DNA of 11,909 nt, from assembly GCA_003556835.1 (NCBI GenBank), contig PWQG01000404.1, forward strand, positions 1 to 11,909. The letters run 5' to 3'. Shown here one piece after another: positions 5,986 through 11,909 of the stretch. The notes under the pieces were generated by a model. It was not told the DNA's origin. It saw only the letters and a program-made list of their open reading frames with translations, and ran no database searches. This DNA is from Gammaproteobacteria bacterium (GTDB taxonomy: Bacteria > Pseudomonadota > Gammaproteobacteria > Pseudomonadales > Pseudohongiellaceae). Positions within the stretch are counted from its first letter, which is position 1; each line of letters begins with the position of its first letter. A program made the translations under genes and the position numbers.

Positions 5986-6987
5986 ATGGGTTTTCTGAAA
6001 GTCGGCGAAAAGGATCGCAGCGGCCGGCAGAAGCGTATCGAGCATGGTGGCAAGTACCTCCGTGCGAGCCGCACCGGCGGCGTGTCGCTGCGCGCCCACG
6101 CCCGTGCGGCCGGGGTGAACCTCACCGGCAACACCCGACACGGCGTGCGGGTCTCCACCCGGTTGGCCCGCAACACCCAGGTCGCCCTCCAGAACGGCCG
6201 GTTTATCCTGCGCGGGCGCTACGGCTCCGATGCGGCGAAGCTGAACCTCTCCAAGAGCGGTGTGACTGTTTCATCCAAAACACCGGTGGGCTCGTTCAAC
6301 TGGGTCAAGCCCGGACGCTCTTCCTTCAAGTTGGGTGGCGTCCAGGTGCGGGGGCACAAGGCCGCCCAGCTTCAGGGCATCTACTTGTTGTTCACCGGTG
6401 TGTTCGCATTGATCGGGGGGTTTCTCAAGGCGTTTGGCCTGCTCTTCGTCGGCATCGCCCGCGGCGTGGGTGCCATCGTCGCCTGGCGTGAGCGGGCCCG
6501 CCAGGAGCGTGAGCGGTTGGAGGTGTCGGCGGCAGAGGTTGCGCCCGTCGGCGCCCACGTTTTGGAAGCCAACGATATATCGCTCGAGGAGGAACCGGCC
6601 AGGGATCTGTTCGCGGGGTTGCTGTTTACCCTGGCCACACTGGGCCGGGGCAGCACGCGGTTCGACTCGGACACGGTGGACGACCCTCGCATCAGTCTGG
6701 GCGTCCAACACGGACTGGCAGAGGATGTGACCGTGGTGGGCCGACGACTGGTCCATTGGCTCGGGACCGAAGAGCCGGGAGAGGACCCTCAGGTCGTCCT
6801 CGGGGTGCTCCATGCACTGGCTACAGCGTTCGGGAATAAGGTGGCTGGGGAAACCCGGGCGGAGGCGCTACTGGCCCTGGACGATGCCTGCCTGGCGATG
6901 GGCCCGCGCACCGTGCTCCAGGAGGCGATGATCGACCTGCTGGCAGAGGTGTGGGCCGTGGACCTGGTGCTGGAGGGGGAGCAATGA
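5986..6987 (+). CDS. Membrane protein, DUF4236-like motif and TerB-like tail
   Basis: 333 residues, with AGAGGAGG 4 nt before the ATG. The basic N-terminal part (residues 1-125) is rich in glycine and short strands. It includes AAKLNLSKSGVTVSSKTPVG (83-102) and WVKPGRSSFKLGGVQVRG, which resemble the DUF4236 repeat-like domain. Residues 130-167 are strongly hydrophobic (GIYLLFTGVFALIGGFLKAF and on), enough for one long or two short membrane helices, followed by the charged RERARQERERLE. The remaining acidic helical part ends with LLALDDACLAMGPRTVLQEA and LLAEVWAVDLVLEGEQ, reminiscent of TerB-like helical domains, though this match is weak. It is translationally coupled to the next gene. No function is known to me. 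Confidence 0.85.
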   Translation: MGFLKVGEKDRSGRQKRIEHGGKYLRASRTGGVSLRAHARAAGVNLTGNTRHGVRVSTRLARNTQVALQNGRFILRGRYGSDAAKLNLSKSGVTVSSKTPVGSFNWVKPGRSSFKLGGVQVRGHKAAQLQGIYLLFTGVFALIGGFLKAFGLLFVGIARGVGAIVAWRERARQERERLEVSAAEVAPVGAHVLEANDISLEEEPARDLFAGLLFTLATLGRGSTRFDSDTVDDPRISLGVQHGLAEDVTVVGRRLVHWLGTEEPGEDPQVVLGVLHALATAFGNKVAGETRAEALLALDDACLAMGPRTVLQEAMIDLLAEVWAVDLVLEGEQ

Positions 6988-7703
6988 GCGAGATCGCGAC
7001 AGGTGGGCTGAAGGCGGCCGCCGACCTTTACCTCAGGCTGATCCGCGATGGGGGTGATCAGGCGCAAGGCACTGCGCTTCACCCGGAACGCCCAACCACC
7101 CCGACGCGCTGGGTACCAACCTTTTCACTGATCCCCTACCAGGCGGTAGACCCCGCCCAACTGGGTCTGGTGGGCACTGAGAGCTTCCACGACTTGAGCG
7201 ATGAACCGCTGGATCAGGCCATCACGCAGGTCATCAAGGTAGAGGGCCCCGTCCACTTTCTGGTGCTGGCCGACCGGTTGCTCACCGCGGCCGATGTGGG
7301 GCGGCTCGGTGCCCGGATCCGTGAGCGTATCGAGCAGCGGCTGAAACGGCTGGCGGAGCAGGGCAGCCTGGTCCAACAAGGCGAGTTCATTGGTCTCGAT
7401 CAGCAATTCCTTATGCCCCGCTGGCGGGATTGGCGCTCAGCCCCAGACAAGACTCGGCAACTGGACCACGTCCACGATGGCGAGTTGATGCTCTGTCTCT
7501 TCCACGCCGTGCTGCGCCAGGAAGGAGCGGCGGTAGATGAGGCGATGAACACGGGGCTTCACCGCATTGGGTTCATTCGGCTGACCGAGAATGCCAAGGA
7601 GCGGCTGCAGTCGCCGTTGGAGGCGTTGCTGCGGGAACGTCTCCTTATCGATAGAAGAGGTCAGCTCTATCTCGGCTCTGAGGCGCTCACCAGGGGACGG
7701 TAA
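6984..7703 (+). CDS. Protein with two winged-helix (DUF3320-like) modules
   Basis: 239 residues from the ATG at 6984, which forms an ATGA overlap with the preceding gene; a GTG 33 bp earlier is rejected for that reason. Residues 75-137 (LDQAITQVIKVEGPVHFLVL to QGEFIGL) fit the DUF3320 pattern: a helix, the EGPVH motif, a basic region with RLGARIRERI, and a closing strand. Residues 165-231 (DGELMLCLFHAVLRQEG to RRGQLYL) look like a second module of the same kind. DUF3320 normally occurs at the C-terminus of large helicase/nuclease proteins, so a small free-standing tandem version is unusual. The coupling suggests it works with the membrane protein encoded upstream, perhaps as a cytoplasmic partner or regulator. 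The role is inferred only. Confidence 0.82.
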   Translation: MSEIATGGLKAAADLYLRLIRDGGDQAQGTALHPERPTTPTRWVPTFSLIPYQAVDPAQLGLVGTESFHDLSDEPLDQAITQVIKVEGPVHFLVLADRLLTAADVGRLGARIRERIEQRLKRLAEQGSLVQQGEFIGLDQQFLMPRWRDWRSAPDKTRQLDHVHDGELMLCLFHAVLRQEGAAVDEAMNTGLHRIGFIRLTENAKERLQSPLEALLRERLLIDRRGQLYLGSEALTRGR

Positions 7704-7746
7704 ACGCGGAGCCGAAATTAGCGGCGCTGATGTGTTGAGCCGGAGT

Positions 7747-7763
7747 GCGTTGGCGTCCAACGC
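7747..7763. terminator. Hairpin between convergent genes
   Basis: GCGTTGG and CCAACGC pair perfectly around a CGT loop, 43 bp after the end of the plus-strand operon and 49 bp after the end of the convergent creatininase gene. It could serve as a two-way transcription barrier, but has no T-run on either side. Confidence 0.4.
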
Positions 7764-7811
7764 GGAACCACCGAGGCCATCCAGTCACTAGAAGACCTCT
7801 CCAGCCAGCCG

Positions 7812-8603
7812 CTAATCGGCCCGCATCGGGTTGAACTCATGTCGGATGGCGGCGGTGATGCCGTCGACACAGACTTTGAGTATGGACTGCCCTTTCTCAG
7901 CGGTGGCTTCTTTCGCAGAGGACAGCGTGCCAGGTGCTGGTGTGCGTTCCGGTATCACGGGGAAAACGTCGTAGGGCGGGAATTGCGCCGGGGGATGGTC
8001 TTCGACTTTGTCCAGGTGGACTTGGTCCAGACGCAAAGCGAGCATCAGCGAGGTTTCAAAGACGCCGCCATGCTCAACGTCCCAACCGTTGAAGCCGTCA
8101 GGGTACAACTCTGCAAGCAGCCCGGGGTCCTCTGCAAAGTCCCAGTAGGACAAGGTCATGATCCGAAAATCGTCGATGCCAGCCAGTGTCAGCTCCCGCA
8201 GTGCCAGGTCAATGCCCTCGACGATGAACATGGCGTTCTCAAAATGCCCATTCATGATGACAAGTCGCCTCAGTCCGTGACGGGCAAATTCTCGGATGAT
8301 GTCGCGGACTGTAGAGGTTAGCGTCATGCCATCCAGGCTGGTGGTGCCCGGGTAATGATTGCCTCCACCGGATTTCTGTTGCGATTTGTATCCGTAGGAC
8401 AGCGGTGGGGCGACCAAGGCACCGATACGAGCAGCCACACGCTCGCAAACAGCGGTCGGCAGCGCAACGTCCACATTCATACCCATGTGATAACCGTGCT
8501 GCTCCAGTGCGCCAACGGGGAGCAGCATCACGGGATTTGTGCCGGATAGCCAGCGCTCGTACTGCGGCCACGACAATTCTCCGAGATGTACGTTTTGCGT
8601 CAT
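7812..8603 (-). CDS. crnA: Creatininase (creatinine amidohydrolase)
   Basis: 263 residues, close to the 260 of the Pseudomonas enzyme, and recognisable along its whole length (PVGALEQHGYHMGMNVDV, YGYKSQQKSGGGNHYPGT, MFIVEGIDLALREL, HGGVFETSLMLAL). It interconverts creatinine and creatine by opening the lactam ring, in the cytoplasm. The metal ligands fall at the known positions Glu34, His36, Asp45, His120 and Glu122, and the active-site Trp154, Trp174 and His178 are kept. Residue 121 is Phe where I recall Tyr in P. putida. GGAG lies 9 nt before the ATG. No creatinase or sarcosine oxidase gene is next to it in this window, so the pathway partners must be elsewhere or the true substrate may differ. 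Confidence 0.95.
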   Translation of the reverse strand: MTQNVHLGELSWPQYERWLSGTNPVMLLPVGALEQHGYHMGMNVDVALPTAVCERVAARIGALVAPPLSYGYKSQQKSGGGNHYPGTTSLDGMTLTSTVRDIIREFARHGLRRLVIMNGHFENAMFIVEGIDLALRELTLAGIDDFRIMTLSYWDFAEDPGLLAELYPDGFNGWDVEHGGVFETSLMLALRLDQVHLDKVEDHPPAQFPPYDVFPVIPERTPAPGTLSSAKEATAEKGQSILKVCVDGITAAIRHEFNPMRAD

Positions 8604-9269
8604 AGGTGGAGTCTCCGAGGGCCAAGGCCACTTCCACTAGTCAGGTATCCGGACTGGCTTTGGAGTCTGATAACTTGGGGCGTTGTGATCGGACGAGGTG
8701 GACCGATACCGTTCTCAGAGCGGTTCCAGAGCCGTTTGTGCTTTGGTGTAGGTTTCGGTACATCCAGCCTGTGAGCTGGCCGAATATACCAGATGATACG
8801 CGTTGGCTTCTGGTTCACTGCTTCACCGACGGTCAGCTTGCAAGGCCGGGGATCGTGCCTGTGAGCTAGGCTCACTGTTCCTCGAGCCGTTATTTCCGGA
8901 CGACTCCAGTCGCACCTCCATTCTGCCTGTCATATCAGCGCACGCCGCGTGGACTTCCTCCGGTCTCACAGGCCACCCGACGGGCCACGATCAGGCTCGC
9001 TCGAACCCCTCTGCCGAAAACTCTGTCCGTTTCCAACGCTGTAATTCGTGCCCGCAACGGTCGTGGTTTTTTCGGCTGGCTGCCGCTCAGCCCCACTATG
9101 ATCGCCGCCCCAAGAGACGCATCAGGTCCCACAAAAAAATATCGAAAAACTTTCCTTGAGGCCCTTCCTTAGAAAAAAGGACGTGGGATAAAGGAGGTGA
9201 GCACAGGGCAAGGAGGCCCGAGGCGAATCGTCAAGGAGGCTAGCCCATAAGTCGGAATGCCGTGCTCAA
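8604..9269. other. 666-bp gene-free stretch with repeated GCCTGTGAG motifs
   Basis: Frames of 60-118 codons cross this stretch on both strands but overlap, lack ribosome binding sites and match no family. GCCTGTGAGCT occurs at 8767-8777 and again exactly 100 bp later at 8867-8877, and an inverted copy CTCACAGGC at 8965-8973. The second copy forms a perfect hairpin GTGAGC-TAG-GCTCAC (8871-8885). GATCGTG (8861) and CACGATC (8986) extend the inverted pair. The last part, from about 9130, is AT-rich and then purine-rich with several AAGGAGG sequences. Confidence 0.5.
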
Positions 9270-9275
9270 TATAAT
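9270..9275 (+). promoter_or_regulatory. -10 box of the nuclease gene
   Basis: A perfect TATAAT 31 bp before the ATG. No good -35 hexamer is found at 15-18 bp upstream, so transcription may be weak or need an activator. The ribosome binding site AAGGAG at 9293-9298 lies 8 nt before the start codon. Confidence 0.55.
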
Positions 9276-9306
9276 TACTTTCACGGACAAATAAGGAGAT
9301 CCTGAA

Positions 9307-10665
9307 ATGTCCAAGAAGACTGGTTACACCGAAGAGAAAATTCGCACGGTTCTGCACCAGGCAGCCGATCAGAACGGGGTGGTTCGCGCCGAGCAGTTCC
9401 GGGCCACCAGCAAGGCCGTTTACCAGCGGCTGGTCCAGAACGAAGTGGACTGGCGCAAGATCGCTACTGACGAGGGCCTCCAGGTGGCGAGCCGCGTGCC
9501 GCGTGGCCATTGGTCCGATCCCAAGAATCACATCGAGGCCGTCCGCGCGCTTGCCATGGCGCTTGGTCACTCCCCTCTCCGTGAGGACTATGCGAAGGCC
9601 AACCCCAGCGCCAATCAGCGGGTGGACGCGCTGTTCAGCGGCGGCTTCCCGGCGCTTCTGGAGGCGGCGGGGCTCGAGCCACACAAGGCCAGTGGTCGGG
9701 CGGATCGGTGGGTCTATGATGACCGACTGCTTCGCCAAGAACTCGACCAGCATGCCGATGATGGCGCACTGCCCAAGGCGTCCATTATAAGGCAGCGGGA
9801 TTCGAGTCTTGAGGCCCTGGTGCGCGCTCGTTTTGGGTGTTGGGAGGCCGGTGCACAGGCCATGGGCTATGAAGTCGACGGCGCTCGACAGCAATGGAAC
9901 AGAGAGAAGATTAAGGCGATGTATCTCGCGGCTTATGAACGCCACGGCGATCTTTCCCTAAAGGAGCTTGCGCTGGTGGCTTCACATGCATTTCTGCGTG
10001 CCGTGCAGCGGGAGTATGGCTCGATCGATAATCTTCACAAGGAATTGAAAATGCCACCGAAAAACCATAAGAAAGCATATCGTGCCCCTCAGGGGTATAC
10101 CGTCGATTCCCAGGCAGAACTGAGGACAGCCATTGTCCTGCACGCGCTGCGGATTCCCTCCAGCCGCGTGACTCTGGAACTGGGTGACGGCAAGCGTATG
10201 GCCCCCGATTTTCGAATCGAGACCCATGCCGGCCAGGACGTCTACATTGAGGTGCTGATGGTCGGTGAGGACGACGAGCCGGAGAATGAGCGGGAGCGGG
10301 CCTACCAAGAGCGCTGGCAGGAGAAGAAGGCGCTGTATGCGGCGCATGACCTGCCCTGCGTCGCGATTGAGCCGAGGGATATTCGCCACAGTGAGCGGCT
10401 GATCGAGAAGCTGGGCGATGCGGCGAGGCTGACATTCTCCGCCGCCATGGTGGAGACAGCGCGGCGCAAGATCGGGTGCTACTCCCCTGTGGTTTGGACC
10501 GAGCAGCGGATCGAGGGCACGGTCCTGGCCATCGGCAGGCAACTTGGCCGCATGCCGACCCAGTCGGAACTGCGCCGGTATGGGCCGCCCGGGATCCTGA
10601 ATGCCCTCTATCGACGGGGCTATCGCCTGGGCGTTCTTGCGATGAAGCTGGGGCTAGCTGACTGA
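9307..10665 (+). CDS. Predicted PD-(D/E)XK nuclease with five homing-endonuclease repeats
   Basis: 452 residues; the start is set by AAGGAG 8 nt upstream. Five modules of about 53 residues at roughly 7-58, 70-124, 134-189, 197-251 and 397-450 share the pattern of the homing-endonuclease-associated repeat (HNH_repeat): a helix, a loop such as LGHSPLREDY or LGRMPTQSEL, then a helix ending near FPALLEAAGL or RLGVLAMKLGL. These probably read DNA. Between the fourth and fifth repeats (265-358) is a nuclease-like core with Glu271 in SQAELR, Asp301 in APDF, and Glu315 in YIEV. The usual ExK lysine is replaced (IEVL), and Lys340/341 in the following helix could supply it. It is likely a site-specific or homing endonuclease, or a defence nuclease. 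It has its own promoter and terminator and no partner gene. Confidence 0.85.
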   Translation: MSKKTGYTEEKIRTVLHQAADQNGVVRAEQFRATSKAVYQRLVQNEVDWRKIATDEGLQVASRVPRGHWSDPKNHIEAVRALAMALGHSPLREDYAKANPSANQRVDALFSGGFPALLEAAGLEPHKASGRADRWVYDDRLLRQELDQHADDGALPKASIIRQRDSSLEALVRARFGCWEAGAQAMGYEVDGARQQWNREKIKAMYLAAYERHGDLSLKELALVASHAFLRAVQREYGSIDNLHKELKMPPKNHKKAYRAPQGYTVDSQAELRTAIVLHALRIPSSRVTLELGDGKRMAPDFRIETHAGQDVYIEVLMVGEDDEPENERERAYQERWQEKKALYAAHDLPCVAIEPRDIRHSERLIEKLGDAARLTFSAAMVETARRKIGCYSPVVWTEQRIEGTVLAIGRQLGRMPTQSELRRYGPPGILNALYRRGYRLGVLAMKLGLAD

Positions 10666-10681
10666 GCTGACTGAGCCGGCT

Positions 10682-10726
10682 GGGGCGGCCGCGGCGAGGT
10701 TAAAGCCGCCGGCCGCCCCTTTTTTT
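10682..10726 (+). terminator. Rho-independent terminator of the nuclease gene
   Basis: GGGGCGGCCG pairs with CGGCCGCCCC, and after one bulged C the stem continues with CGGC/GCCG, giving 14 bp around a 9-nt loop. It is followed by seven T residues (10720-10726). It starts 17 bp after the stop codon and separates the gene from the convergent metallophosphoesterase. Confidence 0.93.
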
Positions 10727-10733
10727 GCGACTA

Positions 10734-11450
10734 CTATTCGGCCGAGAGTCGATTTCCGTTCAGGTCTACCACTTCGGCCTCACCGACCCCCAAGACACAA
10801 GGGGCACCTGCGCGCGGCGGCACCCTGTAGTGCTCATGCAGGTGCCCATGGACAATCAGCCGCGCCCCCAGCGCCGCGGCGAGCTCATCAATGGCCTGAA
10901 ACCCGAGGCGATGCCAGCCGGGTGCCTCATGGGTCACCAACACATCGGCTTGCTCTTCGGCCAGGGCCGAGACGTCCTCGTACCAGATAGCGCCCCGGCG
11001 TTTTCGAGGCAGACCACCCCGCCAGCGGTTACCCTTACCCAGTTGGGACAGAAAAGCGTCCCGGGAGGTGAAGTTCGGTTCCGCCTGACGCTGACGCGGA
11101 TACCAGATCTTGCCCTGGAAATGTCCCCCAAGCCCGGCCACCCGCAGCCCGGCGATCTCCACAACCCGACCGTGCAGGTTGTGCTCGGCCAGGCGAGAGC
11201 CAAAGAGATAGTCGTAGTAGTGGGTCTGGACGTAGTCGTGGTTGCCCGCAATCCACCAGACCTGGGTCTGCTCGGTGACGGCCCCCAGTGTCTCGTCCAG
11301 CGGTGCCTCCAACTCGTAGTCACCGAGCAGAATCACGGTCTCCGGGCGATACGCCTCCACGGCGGTACGGATCGGATCAAACCGACCGTGGGGGTCGCCG
11401 GCAAAGAGTACGCGGGTGGGGGTTGGGGCAGAGAGTTCTGGCCGACCCAT
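10734..11450 (-). CDS. Calcineurin-like metallophosphoesterase
   Basis: 238 residues from ATG at 11450. The frame is open for 56 more codons, but those overlap the end of the PhzF-like gene and read as noncoding, and the conserved domain starts right after this ATG. The metal-binding motifs are complete: Asp19 and His21 in GDPHG, GDY at 43-45, GNHDY at 69-73, His174 in VTHEAP, and GHLH at 202-205. The family hydrolyses phosphodiester or phosphomonoester bonds with two bound metal ions. The substrate is unknown. GGLGGHFQGKIWYP and GGLPRKRRGAIW are typical of a small stand-alone bacterial subgroup. It lies 26 bp after the PhzF-like frame in the same direction, so the two may have shared a transcript. 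Confidence 0.92.
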   Translation of the reverse strand: MGRPELSAPTPTRVLFAGDPHGRFDPIRTAVEAYRPETVILLGDYELEAPLDETLGAVTEQTQVWWIAGNHDYVQTHYYDYLFGSRLAEHNLHGRVVEIAGLRVAGLGGHFQGKIWYPRQRQAEPNFTSRDAFLSQLGKGNRWRGGLPRKRRGAIWYEDVSALAEEQADVLVTHEAPGWHRLGFQAIDELAAALGARLIVHGHLHEHYRVPPRAGAPCVLGVGEAEVVDLNGNRLSAE

Positions 11451-11476
11451 CCCCTTATCGTTAGAGCCTTCCGCCT

Positions 11477-11824
11477 TCAACAGAGCACCCCTTCCGCCAC
11501 CATGACCGAAGGCCCGCTGACCCAGGTCTGACTGACCCGGCCGGCCTGTCTGCAGGCACGGACGTTGAGCACGCTTGGCCGTCCGATTTCGACACCCTGG
11601 GTGATACGCCACTGCCACTCGCCGTCATCGGCAGCGTCGCAGTGTGCCAGCAGTGCCCCCAGGGCCAGGTTGGCACTGCCCGTTGCCGGGTCTTCGCTCA
11701 CCCCGGCCAGGGGGGCGAACATGCGGGCGTGCAGGTCAAAGTCATCGTCACTGCGGTGATGAACTACTCCCGCCAAGCCTTTCAGGCGATGGCGTGAGTT
11801 TCGCGCTTCACGGGGCGTGCCGAA
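11477..11824 (-). pseudogene. PhzF-family isomerase, C-terminal remnant
   Basis: The frame reads the last third of a PhzF/DapF-fold protein: DFDLHARMFAPLAGVSEDPA, TGSANLALGALLAH, then VEIGRPS and SGPSVMVAEGVL. Full members have about 260-300 residues. Here the frame is closed upstream by TGA at 11825-11827, inside a perfect hairpin, leaving at most 115 codons with no good start (a TTG at 11776 has no ribosome binding site). The N-terminal domain with the catalytic glutamate is missing from this frame within the window, and other frames upstream do not show it. The gene is probably truncated by a rearrangement; a frameshift or sequencing error is the alternative. Confidence 0.75.
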
Positions 11825-11909
11825 TCATCCGGGGGATGATTCGGTCTTACCGCCCTCCACGCCTCGGCCGGTTCCCGACCGGATAACTGCCGCTCGGCCC
11901 AGCGCATCA
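11782..11909 (-). CDS. Partial ORF entering from the window edge
   Basis: A frame open from the right edge of the window to TGA at 11782 reads MRWAERQLSGREPAEAWRAV, then RPNHPPDDSARPVKRETHAIA. The AEAWRAV...DDSAR pattern vaguely recalls phage small-terminase N-termini, but this is a weak impression. It overlaps the PhzF-like remnant by 43 bp and may be what truncated it. The start may lie outside the window. Confidence 0.3.
   Translation of the reverse strand, partial: MRWAERQLSGREPAEAWRAVRPNHPPDDSARPVKRETHAIA
11820..11844. repeat. 11-bp perfect hairpin at the PhzF break point
   Basis: CCGAATCATCC and GGATGATTCGG pair perfectly around GGG. The hairpin contains the TGA that closes the PhzF-like frame. 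It could be a terminator stem, a REP-like element or the scar of an insertion. No T-run follows. Confidence 0.6.

Noticed and set aside
5331..6176. 281-codon minus-strand open frame
   Set aside because: It is antisense to the clear CIA30 gene and the start of the next operon; the translation has no family features and arises from GC-rich codon bias.
9169..9945. 258-codon minus-strand open frame
   Set aside because: Antisense to the nuclease gene; the plus-strand frame has repeats, a promoter, a ribosome site and a terminator.
10725..11531. 268-codon plus-strand open frame
   Set aside because: Antisense to the metallophosphoesterase, whose metal-binding motifs are complete on the other strand.
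11451..11618. Longer start for the metallophosphoesterase (294 aa)
   Set aside because: The extra 56 codons overlap the PhzF-like coding end, read as low-complexity, and the conserved domain starts after the downstream ATG.

Overview
The window is about 60% G+C and looks like a chromosomal segment of a gammaproteobacterium, perhaps a halophilic or haloalkaliphilic one. The basis is the high G+C, several acidic proteins, a tRNA gene with encoded CCA and a GC-rich discriminator, and housekeeping-type genes (creatininase, CIA30, metallophosphoesterase, PhzF) that resemble gammaproteobacterial families. The exact genus is not visible.

Region 1 (1-3437) is a tRNA-anchored accessory region. An intact tRNA-Thr(CGU) gene is followed by two diverged 77-bp direct repeats, each able to fold into a long hairpin. 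Then come three minus-strand genes: a tyrosine recombinase with a full catalytic set, a second protein resembling only a recombinase core-binding domain and joined by an ATGA overlap, and a 63-aa AlpA/Xis-like helix-turn-helix protein. Upstream of the recombinase lies about 1 kb with no convincing gene but many strong hairpins and palindromes. No second copy of the tRNA 3' end was found by eye, so the element is either a remnant or ends outside the window.

Region 2 (3438-4352) holds a small, very acidic, unrecognised gene of visibly lower G+C. It has a consensus -35 promoter and an upstream cluster of inverted repeats that look like operators.

Region 3 (4353-8603) is chromosome-like. It contains a histone-deacetylase-fold deacylase divergent from a CIA30-family protein. 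Next is an ATGA-coupled pair: a membrane protein with a DUF4236-like motif and a TerB-like tail, then a protein with two winged-helix (DUF3320-like) modules. Facing that pair is a well-conserved creatininase (crnA).

Region 4 (8604-11909) starts with about 700 bp without genes. That stretch carries repeated GCCTGTGAG motifs and, near its end, several Shine-Dalgarno-like sequences with no start codon after them. A TATAAT box and a good ribosome binding site then lead into a 452-aa predicted nuclease made of five homing-endonuclease-type repeats around a PD-(D/E)XK-like core, ended by a strong Rho-independent terminator. Convergent to it is a metallophosphoesterase, preceded in the same direction by the C-terminal third of a PhzF-family gene whose frame is closed upstream at an 11-bp perfect hairpin.

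The best candidates for something poorly described are the repeat-PD-(D/E)XK nuclease, the two-protein recombinase module with its paired hairpin repeats, and the coupled membrane/winged-helix pair. None can be called a new system from this sequence alone.
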